DNA of 21,869 nucleotides from a virus, in IMG/VR virus record IMGVR_UViG_3300020473_000140, positions 1-21,869 of that record. One strand, given 5' to 3'. The position numbers were made by a program, and so were the translations under genes. The notes under the pieces were generated by a model. The model saw only the letters and a program-made list of their open reading frames with translations. It had not been told where the DNA came from and made no database searches. Positions 12,536 to 20,103 of the stretch are shown piece by piece; position 1 is the first letter of the stretch; each line of letters starts with the position of its first letter.

Positions 12536-13933
12536 TTACATCAAGTTAGCAATTCTGCACTTTCTGTAATATTCATTTTGTTCTGCAGCAGCGTTTGAAG
12601 TAACACCTGTTACTCGTCCACCAGCAGCAGTACCTTCAGCTGCAAGTCCACCTTCTGCAAATGGATTTGCAACCATTCCGTATCGTGTTTTGAAAGCGAT
12701 ACGTGGTTGAAAACTGGAACTATCAACCGCACGAACCATTTGCAATGGAACATATGGGCAATAGAAAATACCAGCATCCATTGGAGATGCACCTTTATAA
12801 CCTACTGTATAGTATTCTGCAGCATTCTTTGCAGCAAAAGGATCAACATACACTTTGTAACGTCCGTTGAGAACACCAGCAAAAGTATTTGATGCTTCGT
12901 CAACGTTAAGGTCTGTGCTCATTGAAGGTGCGTAGTCAAGGACTCCGGCCATCTGAAGAGCAGATGCAACGTCTGAGGATGTAATGATGATGTTTCCTTT
13001 ACCTCGGCGAGTTCCCTTAGCAATGGAGTTAGCATCACGCTCAATGTGCATCATAAGACCTTTGAACTTCTCAACCATCCAACGTCCGTTAGAATCTGTG
13101 TCAAGGTCAAATACACCAGTGTTAGTAGAAGGTGTGTCACTGATCTTTGCGTTGATGTAAATCTTACGAACAACCTCACGATTGATCTCTGCAAGAATTT
13201 CAGCGGAAAGAATGTTTGCAAGTTCACCCTCAGCATCAAGACCATGAACAGCACGCAGGTCTTGTGCAAGTTCCATTGAATAGGAACCTTTGAGTGCTCT
13301 TGTTCCAGCGGCAACTGAAACTTTTTCAATTGTGAAAGTCATTTCATTTGAAATGTCTCCCTCACCAGTTGTTGTTGTCATTGCCGAACCAGATGAGTAA
13401 ACAGTTGCAGTAGCATTTGCTGTTCCATCTGTATGAATTAAAAGCCCTGGTGTTGTTACTGCATCACCAGTTGAATTTCCGGCTTGTCCAGAGAAACTAG
13501 TCAATGCTTCATTAAAAAGTTTTTCTTCTCTGTCCTGTGTTGCATTAGCAGTAGCTGCACGAGCACGTAATGCAAAAATAAGTCCAGTTGGTCCAGACAT
13601 TGGTTGTACACCACAAATATCATAAGCGATAAGTTGTGGCATTGCACGGCGAACCATGCTGATAAGAACTGGGTCAGCAAAAGCGACATCAGTTTGAGTA
13701 GGATTACCCAATACACCACCAACGTTAGGATCTGGTGTTGAAAGACCCATTGCAGTCAATGGTGTTGCTTCTGAAAGAAGTCCTCCACCTTGCTGGTCTT
13801 GAGCAAATTGTTTTTCAACATTCTCAAGACATAAAGCAGTTACCGCTCTTCGATGACTATCCTTAATCTCTGGGAGTTCGGGATGGTCAAGAACAGGCGC
13901 CCACTTTTTATTAATTTGTTCTGCGAGTTGCAT
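12536..13933 (-). CDS. 23: Major capsid protein gp23
   Basis: 465 aa (T4 gp23 is 521). Highly typical of the marine T4 group: RRAVTALCLENVEKQF (28-43), the VRRAMPQLIAYDICGVQPMSGPTGLIFALRA section (about 93-123), GDISNEMTFTIEKVSVAAGTRALKGSYS, and AEGELANILSAEILAEINREVVRKIY. It assembles the HK97-fold shell and is cut by gp21; a matching site LLSE|A occurs at residues 52-56. AGGAG stands 7 bases before the ATG. It follows scaffold gp22 at 40 bases and ends before a strong terminator, as expected of a highly expressed gene. No vertex gp24 gene is found beside it. Confidence 0.98.
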   Translation of the reverse strand: MQLAEQINKKWAPVLDHPELPEIKDSHRRAVTALCLENVEKQFAQDQQGGGLLSEATPLTAMGLSTPDPNVGGVLGNPTQTDVAFADPVLISMVRRAMPQLIAYDICGVQPMSGPTGLIFALRARAATANATQDREEKLFNEALTSFSGQAGNSTGDAVTTPGLLIHTDGTANATATVYSSGSAMTTTTGEGDISNEMTFTIEKVSVAAGTRALKGSYSMELAQDLRAVHGLDAEGELANILSAEILAEINREVVRKIYINAKISDTPSTNTGVFDLDTDSNGRWMVEKFKGLMMHIERDANSIAKGTRRGKGNIIITSSDVASALQMAGVLDYAPSMSTDLNVDEASNTFAGVLNGRYKVYVDPFAAKNAAEYYTVGYKGASPMDAGIFYCPYVPLQMVRAVDSSSFQPRIAFKTRYGMVANPFAEGGLAAEGTAAGGRVTGVTSNAAAEQNEYYRKCRIANLM

Positions 13934-13973
13934 TTTAAAACTCCTGTTATGTTTTAAAAACTATGTAAAAAAA

Positions 13974-15047
13974 TTACTTACGAGCAATTGCTTTGCTGTA
14001 AGCTTCCATGATGTTGTTCATCTTAGGGGTTTCATCAACCTCTTCTTCTGAAACGACATCTTCTTGTTCAATATTTTCATCCTGTTTAACTTGATTAGGA
14101 AAATAACTCTCCTTAATCATTTTTACCTTATTCTCAAAATCATCTGCATTTTCCTCATATGTGACTCCATCAACCAAAGATTTCATTTTCTCTGCTTGTG
14201 TGTCTGCAAGGTCTTCACATACTTCTTCAAGAATTTTGTTTTTGCGATAATCGTTGAGTTCGTCTTTAACCTTGACGTTCTCTTGAATTTGAGAATTTAA
14301 CTTCTCTTCTAGTTCCTCAACTTTGTCAAAAAGGTTCTCTACAATGTCAACCTTCTCTTCTGGAACTTCGATGTAATGTTCGGTAAATAGATTTTTCAAT
14401 CCACTCATGAACTCTTCTGTGATTTCGCTTCTCAAGGAACTTTCAAGTGCAAGTTCGTTTTCTTTCATCCACTCTTCTACTACGTAGTTGAGGTATCCGT
14501 CAACTTTTTCAGTCAACTCATCACGGAAAGAAACGATTTCTTCTTGCAAGTTATCTTGAAATTCTTTTTCGAGTTCGTCAATTTTTTCACTCGAAACTTC
14601 CATTACCTTTTGATGTACTGCGGCTTCGAAAATTGTTGCTGCTTTTGATTTGAATTCTTCGGAAAGTTCTTCTCCTTGAACCAAAGCGGCAATGTCTTCT
14701 TTGACATTGATTTCAGGCATCGCAACTTTCATTTTCTTTTTCTTCTTACCGACTGCAACCTTATCTCCTTCTGGATCAGCAGTCATTGGATCTTCTCCAC
14801 CCATGTCTTCTGCTTCGATTACATCAATAAGTTCTTTGAAACGTTTTGAAACTTCTTCTTTTTTCAATCCGTTTACTTTGTCAAAAAGTTGTTTGATCAT
14901 TGCAGTTTTAGTAGAAGGAATTTGAATCTCTTCAATCTTCTCTTCTTCTACAGTTTCTTCTGCAACTTGCTCTGGAGCTTCAACAAGTTCCTGTTCTTGC
15001 TCGGTCTGTTCCAGAACTTCTTCTTGGTTATTAATTTCTTCAGTCAT
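13974..15047 (-). CDS. 22: Prohead scaffold (core) protein gp22
   Basis: 357 aa, longer than T4 gp22 (269). Extremely acidic and lysine-containing, with glutamate runs at residues 9-45, long helical coiled-coil sections and almost no cysteine (one), as expected of a scaffold that is digested after assembly. Several [IL]xE sites suit gp21 cleavage. It lies directly between protease gp21 and capsid gp23, the T4 order. The ATG has AGGAG 5 bases upstream and an exact late promoter 42 bases upstream. Primary similarity to T4 is weak; the assignment rests on position, composition and helix pattern. Confidence 0.88.
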   Translation of the reverse strand: MTEEINNQEEVLEQTEQEQELVEAPEQVAEETVEEEKIEEIQIPSTKTAMIKQLFDKVNGLKKEEVSKRFKELIDVIEAEDMGGEDPMTADPEGDKVAVGKKKKKMKVAMPEINVKEDIAALVQGEELSEEFKSKAATIFEAAVHQKVMEVSSEKIDELEKEFQDNLQEEIVSFRDELTEKVDGYLNYVVEEWMKENELALESSLRSEITEEFMSGLKNLFTEHYIEVPEEKVDIVENLFDKVEELEEKLNSQIQENVKVKDELNDYRKNKILEEVCEDLADTQAEKMKSLVDGVTYEENADDFENKVKMIKESYFPNQVKQDENIEQEDVVSEEEVDETPKMNNIMEAYSKAIARK

Positions 15048-15088
15048 TGAAACTCCTAAAGTTTTTATAAGTAGTTCGTTACTGTTAA

Positions 15089-15096
15089 TATTTATA
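15089..15096 (-). promoter_or_regulatory. Late promoter TATAAATA before gp22
   Basis: Exact T4-type late promoter box on the minus strand, 42 bases before the gp22 ATG, in the 53-base gap after the gp21 stop. No TTGACA stands upstream at sigma70 spacing. Expected to serve gp22 and gp23. Confidence 0.85.
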
Positions 15097-15100
15097 AAAC

Positions 15101-15751
15101 TTAAAGATTAGACAATAAATTTTTGAATTCTTTGAGTTTTACTTCTTCAAGTTGTTTTGAAGATGCTTTTTGAATATTTGTCTTTGCACGCTCAACATCC
15201 TGTGCTTTCAACAAACCATTATCCCAAACCCATTCCACACCTTCCATAATACCTTCAACAAAAGCATTTGGTGCAGAAGGATCTGCTACAATATCAGCCG
15301 CAGTTGCAAGATAAAAATCATCCTGAACAATCTGTGCTTTCTTGTCTGGTTTCAGTGTTCCCATACCTCTTGAGGAAACACCTAATCTTGCACCTTCATC
15401 AATCAAACTTTTTACGATCTGACCATTCGGTGTATCAAGAATCTTTGCTCTTCCGATAAAGTTTTTTCCATCCTCTACCAACTCTGTAATCATGTGTGAA
15501 ACACGATCAAGATTTACAGTTGGTCCGTCTGGATGTCCCAACTCTCCAAAGGCTCGTTTTGGTTCTACGTACTCTTTGACGTAACGATTAACCTCTTTTT
15601 GAAGAACTTCTTTTGGATAGATTCGTCCGTTTTTGTTTTTCTGCTCGGACTGCATAAAGATACCTTCAATGAAATATTGCTTTTTTCCGCCGGCACCTTC
15701 TTCAATAAGTTCATAATCTACTGATTCTGTTAATTCGCAGATTAATTTCAT
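15101..15751 (-). CDS. 21: Prohead maturation protease gp21
   Basis: 216 aa (T4 gp21 is 212). The herpesvirus-assemblin-like fold is marked by FGELGHPDG (68-76, catalytic H73) and LGVSSRGMG (123-131, catalytic serine at 126/127); the T4 equivalents are H85 and S140. RIYPKEVL (43-50) is also a conserved family feature. It cleaves scaffold, core and capsid proteins inside the prohead and then itself. AAAGG precedes the ATG. It follows the gp68-like gene by 8 bases. Confidence 0.95.
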   Translation of the reverse strand: MKLICELTESVDYELIEEGAGGKKQYFIEGIFMQSEQKNKNGRIYPKEVLQKEVNRYVKEYVEPKRAFGELGHPDGPTVNLDRVSHMITELVEDGKNFIGRAKILDTPNGQIVKSLIDEGARLGVSSRGMGTLKPDKKAQIVQDDFYLATAADIVADPSAPNAFVEGIMEGVEWVWDNGLLKAQDVERAKTNIQKASSKQLEEVKLKEFKNLLSNL

Positions 15752-15759
15752 ATTTGCCT

Positions 15760-16236
15760 TTATTTTGCGTTACTAAATGCAAAATCCAAAACTTTCATAA
15801 AAGATTTGGTATCTTTATTCATGTTCATTTGCATTTTTTTCTTGTTGGAAGAATTAAGTGAGTCATATGTTTTCAATAACACATTTGCTGAATCTGGGTC
15901 GATTGGAACCTCTGTCCCAGAATCGAACTTTATTTTCATTTCTTTTTTCTTTTTGGAAATGTTTCGCAACATATTAATTACATCTTCTTTTATTTGTTTT
16001 TCTTCGTCCATTGGGTACTTGATGTAATTTGCAGCTGATTCCAATTTTTCTCTTGCAGAATTTATTTTGTTCATCCACCACGATTCCAGAGAATCATCAC
16101 CCGACATGGAACTTAGTGCAGTTTCAATTTCAGAGATAGATTCAGACATGACCTTCAACGAGCGCATTGCACTTGGAACGTCTGTATGTCCGTCTTCTTG
16201 GATGTTTTGATTCTTAAATTCTGTTAGTGTTTTCAT
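15760..16236 (-). CDS. Prohead core protein, gp68-like
   Basis: 158 aa. A frame extended seven codons upstream would use TTG; the ATG at 16234-16236 is better because AAGGG stands 4-5 bases before it and the preceding gene stops one base upstream. Helical and lysine-rich, with a basic patch NISKKKKEMKIKFD and a C-terminus KSFMKVLDFAFSN. T4 places gp68 between gp67 and gp21, exactly this position, and its size (141 aa in T4) is similar. Sequence similarity alone is not enough for a firm call. Confidence 0.65.
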   Translation of the reverse strand: MKTLTEFKNQNIQEDGHTDVPSAMRSLKVMSESISEIETALSSMSGDDSLESWWMNKINSAREKLESAANYIKYPMDEEKQIKEDVINMLRNISKKKKEMKIKFDSGTEVPIDPDSANVLLKTYDSLNSSNKKKMQMNMNKDTKSFMKVLDFAFSNAK

Positions 16237-16237
16237 T

Positions 16238-16516
16238 TTACCCTTGGTAAATACCAACTGCTGTTAATTTAACATCTGCGTTAGCAGCAAAAATTTTATC
16301 TGTTGCATCCTTGCGAATCAAGACAGTTTCCATTGGTGCTAAAGTAAATGTACCTATGTCAGTACCACCAGATTCTTCAAGTGTTACTAAATAATCTGTT
16401 GTAGCATTTGTGTTTACACAACGAACAACTCTCGCCGAACCGACATTCGATGCAGTTCCAGAACCAGTTCCCGCCGCTGCTTCTGTTCCTTTGAGTATTA
16501 AAATGTTTGCACTCAT
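16238..16516 (-). CDS. Small β-rich protein of unknown function in the prohead cluster, 92 aa
   Basis: 92 aa, low in charge, rich in alanine, threonine and glycine, with a strand pattern (VRCVNTNATTDYLVTLEES, TFTLAPMETVLIRKDATD). This suggests a small β-sandwich, as in decoration or fibre-type virion proteins. I do not recognise a family. Its ATG overlaps the gp67-like stop as ATGA and its stop is one base from the next ATG, so it is tightly built into the 20-67-68-21 unit. T4 has no gene at this place. A minor capsid or portal-associated protein is a reasonable guess. Confidence 0.7.
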   Translation of the reverse strand: MSANILILKGTEAAAGTGSGTASNVGSARVVRCVNTNATTDYLVTLEESGGTDIGTFTLAPMETVLIRKDATDKIFAANADVKLTAVGIYQG

Positions 16517-16791
16517 GCCTGTACCTCCGTTGTTTCCTCTTCTGGTTCTATGATGGGTTCTGTCACAACTTCTTCAGGTTCTGCTTGAATTTCTTCTTCT
16601 GGTTCTACTTCAACCTTGTCTGCAAACATATTGTTTGAAACTTCTTGTTTTTTGGTTGCTAACATATCTACAACCTTAGAAGAAATAAGTTGATTGAAAG
16701 CATCGTTTACTTTCAAAGGGTTGTTCTGCATTGAAAAATCTACTATGTCCACTGTCTTAAACTCTTGCTGTTTTTGTGGTTGTTCTGACAT
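16513..16791 (-). CDS. 67: Prohead core protein, gp67-like
   Basis: 92 aa (T4 gp67 is 80). The middle contains LISSKVVDMLATKKQEVSNN (about 35-54), which resembles the T4 stretch RTIDLIKEEKIAIARN in spacing and helix character. The last third is a run of glutamate and proline (EPEEEIQAEPEE and similar), the acidic tail expected of this core protein. Location between gp20 and gp21 matches T4. GGAGG stands 4 bases before the ATG, and an exact late promoter lies 26 bases upstream. Confidence 0.75.
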   Translation of the reverse strand: MSEQPQKQQEFKTVDIVDFSMQNNPLKVNDAFNQLISSKVVDMLATKKQEVSNNMFADKVEVEPEEEIQAEPEEVVTEPIIEPEEETTEVQA

Positions 16792-16816
16792 AATCCTCCA
16801 AAAAATTGTCTATTAA

Positions 16817-16824
16817 TATTTATA
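16817..16824 (-). promoter_or_regulatory. Late promoter TATAAATA before the gp67-like gene
   Basis: Exact late box on the minus strand in the 36-base gap behind gp20, 26 bases before the ATG of the gp67-like gene. It would serve 67, the 92-aa gene, 68 and 21. Confidence 0.85.
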
Positions 16825-16827
16825 AAA

Positions 16828-18315
16828 CTAGATGTCCTCATCTTCTGAGCCATCTGATTCACTTTCAAGTTCACTTTCGATTCTTTCGTCTTCCAATTGT
16901 GCTTCTTCTTCATTTTGTCTAAGTATGTTCGTCCTGAACCATTCTTTTGAATAATATTTTCCTACAAAATCTTCCATATCTCTTGCAAGAGTCATTCTTG
17001 CAGTCATAATCTCTTGATGTTTCAACTCTGTATAAAAATGGTCTGACGTAAAATCGTATTGTATTTTGTCTCTAATCTTAGACCACTCAGCAGAAGTCAT
17101 CACTTTTTTCAATATTAACTGTTTTTCCATCACATCTTGAAATAATGAGGAAAATCTTATTTGAAGTTTTGCAACAAACTTACTGAACAGTAGTTCGTCC
17201 CTTGTGATTTCACTTTCTCTACCAAGAGAGAATCCTGAATCTGCTTCTAATCGTGAGACAGGAACGTGCATGGCTTTGTAAAGTTTTCTCTGAAAATATT
17301 CTACGTCATCCATCTGTCCAAGGTTTTCACCGCCTGGAAGTGTAGTAATTTCTGTTCCTCTTCCACCTTCTCTACGTGGTAACCAGTAATCTTCTAGCAT
17401 TGACTGATGTCTGCGGTCATCCCTGACTTCACCTGTGTCAGAGTCATAAACCAACCGATTCTTGTATCGTGTCATAATGTCACGAATGTACTGTTCTGCT
17501 TTGACTTTTGGTAGATTTCCTACGTCAATGTAAAAAATTCTTCGTTCTGGAGCTCGTGATATGCGATAGATAACGATTGCATCTTCAACCATCCGTAACT
17601 GATTGAGTGGTTTGATTGCCTTGTGAAGATACGACAATACTTGTTTTTTCTTTGGGTCAAGGAGTCCAGATGTGCAATATGCAATACTGTCTTTGGAAAT
17701 CAGAATACCTTGTTGATGTTGATTATTCAACCCAGCAGGATTATATGTGAATACTTCATCGACCTTTATGTTGACAGTATCTTGTGCTTTTTGTTTGTTG
17801 ACTTGATTAACTTTTTTGATTTTTGTAGCATCCAAACTTCGTAACTCAACGATTCCTCTTGATGGGTCATTTTCGTCAATCATGATGTGGTAATATAATC
17901 TTCCCTCCACATACCATCTGCGAAAAATCTCATGTCCAAAGTTATTGAAGTTCAACAAGTCAAGGACAACATCAAACTCGTTTCGTATTTTTGTTTTGAT
18001 TGATTCTGTAAGACCTGTGTTGTCAAGAAGAATATTTACTGGTCTTTCACCCTTTCCTGCAACAATTGCTTCGTTTACAATATTCTCTATTGCAATTTCA
18101 CAATCTGAAAGTGAGGACATTTCACGATATTTAAAGATAAGGTCAACTTCACTTTTGTATGCACCTTCCATGTTGAGATAAGAACCATAAGCTCCTCCCC
18201 CAGCAATCATCATTGAACCATCTTCATTTTCTGGAAGTGCAAATGCAGGAATTCTTGCATTTGGTTCTTCTTCACTCTTTCTTTCAATTTTGAAACCAAA
18301 TATTTCAAATGCCAT
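16828..18315 (-). CDS. 20: Portal vertex protein gp20
   Basis: 495 aa (T4 gp20 is 524). The classical portal block is present: EDAIVIYRISRAPERRIFYID (about 242-262), LVYDSDTGEVRDD, then LEDYWLPRREGGRGTEI and TTLPGGENLGQMDDVEYF, followed by AMHVPVSRLE and REXEITRDELLFSKF-type residues. This region is the standard marker of marine T4-like myoviruses. It forms the 12-mer through which DNA is packaged. The C-terminus is acidic and serine-rich (from about 470). AAAGGA stands 7 bases before the ATG. Confidence 0.98.
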   Translation of the reverse strand: MAFEIFGFKIERKSEEEPNARIPAFALPENEDGSMMIAGGGAYGSYLNMEGAYKSEVDLIFKYREMSSLSDCEIAIENIVNEAIVAGKGERPVNILLDNTGLTESIKTKIRNEFDVVLDLLNFNNFGHEIFRRWYVEGRLYYHIMIDENDPSRGIVELRSLDATKIKKVNQVNKQKAQDTVNIKVDEVFTYNPAGLNNQHQQGILISKDSIAYCTSGLLDPKKKQVLSYLHKAIKPLNQLRMVEDAIVIYRISRAPERRIFYIDVGNLPKVKAEQYIRDIMTRYKNRLVYDSDTGEVRDDRRHQSMLEDYWLPRREGGRGTEITTLPGGENLGQMDDVEYFQRKLYKAMHVPVSRLEADSGFSLGRESEITRDELLFSKFVAKLQIRFSSLFQDVMEKQLILKKVMTSAEWSKIRDKIQYDFTSDHFYTELKHQEIMTARMTLARDMEDFVGKYYSKEWFRTNILRQNEEEAQLEDERIESELESESDGSEDEDI

Positions 18316-18334
18316 TATTTAATCCTTTCATTTG

Positions 18335-18934
18335 TCATCCACTTGGACTCGTAAATGTTGGCGTAAAGGTTGCACTTCCACCAGTGTCACCACTTGATGC
18401 AGAAGCTGACTCCCAATGATCGTATGTCCATGTGCAAGAAAATTCTTCTATTTCTCCTGCACCCCAATCTAATGTTATTGGAGACAAAGCAGTTGGAAAT
18501 GCGTTCATAAACTTGTATATTTTAATTGCATCACCCTGCTTACTGAATTGTGTAACTGTTAAATCTTTTTTATAATTAACGTTATCACCTTCAGATACCC
18601 CAAAACTACTATCTCTATTATTTAGTTTGACATTTGACACTAAATTCATCCATTCTTCAATAGTGTTTCTTATTCCAAAATCTTCATCGTTGATAATTGT
18701 AGTTTCCCAAGTGTCAAAGGTTCTATCACCAGCAATTTTGATCGATTTTCCATGAAAAAATACTTCATGAGTGCCAATATTAGATGCTGGTAGAGATGAA
18801 GCTCTAACAAGAAATTCTGAACGTGTAGGTGGGTTAGTTACACCCGATGGATAGAGAAGGTCAACTTTAAACAGGGAAGGTCTTGCCCCTCCCTGTTTTA
18901 AATTAGATTTGAACTCTGTGACTGAAAATGCCAT
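18335..18934 (-). CDS. 19: Tail tube protein gp19, paralog A
   Basis: 199 aa (T4 gp19 is 163). Family features in order: GGARPSLFKVDL (15-26), FLVRASSLPASNI, a GDRTFDTWETTIINDEDF block, and LSPITLDWG...EEFSCTWTYDHWE near the end. The T4 counterparts are ARPNLFQVEI, AGDRTFDDWTVTVMNDE and LDWDS...FEVTLALDYWE. It stacks as hexameric rings inside the contractile sheath. A glycine/serine/threonine tail follows the fold. It is the copy next to the portal and closest to T4 at the GDRTFD motif. The Shine-Dalgarno is weak, so it may be translated by coupling from paralog B 14 bases upstream. Confidence 0.93.
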   Translation of the reverse strand: MAFSVTEFKSNLKQGGARPSLFKVDLLYPSGVTNPPTRSEFLVRASSLPASNIGTHEVFFHGKSIKIAGDRTFDTWETTIINDEDFGIRNTIEEWMNLVSNVKLNNRDSSFGVSEGDNVNYKKDLTVTQFSKQGDAIKIYKFMNAFPTALSPITLDWGAGEIEEFSCTWTYDHWESASASSGDTGGSATFTPTFTSPSG

Positions 18935-18948
18935 TCATTATAAACTCA

Positions 18949-19521
18949 TTATGCTGTTCCTGAAATCACGGAATTGTTTTCCTCTGCGGATGCTCCGTGA
19001 CTCCAATAGTCATATGCCCAAGTGCAAGTATATTCTTCCACTGCATCACTTGACCAATCAAGTGCAATTTCACTCAATTCTGTAGGCCACAATTTATAAA
19101 ACTTCCATGACTGAACGTCATTTCCACTTACGTCAACTTGTGTCACAACTGCTTCGCCTGGTGAATCAGTTATACCATTTTCACCATCTCTTGTGCCATC
19201 TGCTTGACCAGATAGACGATACATCCAATTCATTATTTTTTCACGAATTGCAAAATTTTCATCATTAATAATTGTGGTAGTCCAATTGTCATAAGTACGA
19301 AATCCTGTCATTTTGTATGCTCGTCCAGCATAGTTTACTGGTAATGCTGCAATCGTAGCAGCAGGAACTGCCGCTGCTTTGACTAGTATATTTTCAGTGT
19401 CAGAAAAAGAAAAATCAGCAGATGAGTCAGTTATAGAAATTTTATATAATGATGGTCTTGCACCACCCGCTGCAGCTGCGGCAAAGAGGTTACTTTTAAA
19501 ATCTGTTACTGTAAACGCCAT
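18949..19521 (-). CDS. 19: Tail tube protein gp19, paralog B
   Basis: 190 aa. Begins MAFTVTDFKSNL like paralog A but has an alanine-rich insertion (residues 13-19) before GGARPSLYKI. TGFRTYDNWTTTIINDENF replaces the GDRTFD block, and LSEIALDWSSDAVEEYTCTWAYDYWS closes the fold. GAGGA stands a few bases before the ATG. It is the middle of three tandem copies and is clearly paralogous to A, closer to it than to C. Confidence 0.9.
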   Translation of the reverse strand: MAFTVTDFKSNLFAAAAAGGARPSLYKISITDSSADFSFSDTENILVKAAAVPAATIAALPVNYAGRAYKMTGFRTYDNWTTTIINDENFAIREKIMNWMYRLSGQADGTRDGENGITDSPGEAVVTQVDVSGNDVQSWKFYKLWPTELSEIALDWSSDAVEEYTCTWAYDYWSHGASAEENNSVISGTA

Positions 19522-19529
19522 TTTATCCT

Positions 19530-20066
19530 CTATGCAAAAGTGTAGTAATTATAAGACCAAGTTACATCGAACTGTTCTATGTCACTTGCGGTATCATAAC
19601 TTAATGCAATTTCACCTATCGTATTTGGCCAACAGTCAACAAATTCAACTGTATGAATGGGTGTAGTGCTTCCACTCTTTCCGTATTGTTTTAACTTGAC
19701 TGTTCCAGCAAAACCATTTGAAGTAACATGACCAGCATTCATATCATTACCAATCGTTCCATTTATTTCATTCATCCATATCTCAAGTTCAGAACGTTCA
19801 TCTCCACCTTCTGTCATGATAATTGTAGTTGTCAAATCACCAAAAACCATGTCGCCTGGAATCTTAACAGTTCTACCAAAATATTGTCGTTCAATTGGTG
19901 TGACTGTTAAAGGTGGTAGTGCTGACACATTACAAAAATATTTAACATTTGCAAGAGAGGGATCACTTACACCAGCAGGAGTTCCAGTAATCTCAAGTTC
20001 AAATAAACTTGGACGGGCGCCCCCCGAAGCGAGCGCACCTTGAAATGTCGATAAGCTAAACGCCAT
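19530..20066 (-). CDS. 19: Tail tube protein gp19, paralog C
   Basis: 178 aa. MAFSLSTFQGALASGGARPSLFELEI opens it (residues 1-26 in outline), followed by FCNVSALPPLTV, IPGDMVFGDLTTTIIMTEGGDERSELEIWM in place of the GDRTFD block, and IGEIALSYDTASDIEQFDVTWSYNYYTF at the end. It is the most divergent of the three copies and the one next to the sheath gene. GGAG stands 8 bases before the ATG, and an exact late promoter lies 30 bases upstream. Confidence 0.88.
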   Translation of the reverse strand: MAFSLSTFQGALASGGARPSLFELEITGTPAGVSDPSLANVKYFCNVSALPPLTVTPIERQYFGRTVKIPGDMVFGDLTTTIIMTEGGDERSELEIWMNEINGTIGNDMNAGHVTSNGFAGTVKLKQYGKSGSTTPIHTVEFVDCWPNTIGEIALSYDTASDIEQFDVTWSYNYYTFA

Positions 20067-20095
20067 TTGATTTCTCCGATCTTAATCGTTTTAAT

Positions 20096-20103
20096 TATTT
20101 ATA
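20096..20103 (-). promoter_or_regulatory. Late promoter TATAAATA before tail tube paralog C
   Basis: Exact late box on the minus strand, directly behind the sheath stop codon and 30 bases before the ATG of paralog C. It would transcribe the three tube genes and possibly the portal. Confidence 0.85.

Noticed and set aside
14692-14925. Plus-strand open frames across the structural genes
   Set aside because: Low-complexity antisense shadows (serine/phenylalanine rich) of strong minus-strand genes, without ribosome-binding sites or recognisable motifs.
16237-16257. Seven-codon extension of the gp68-like gene
   Set aside because: It would start at TTG inside the preceding gene; the ATG at 16236 has AAGGG and follows the upstream stop by one base.
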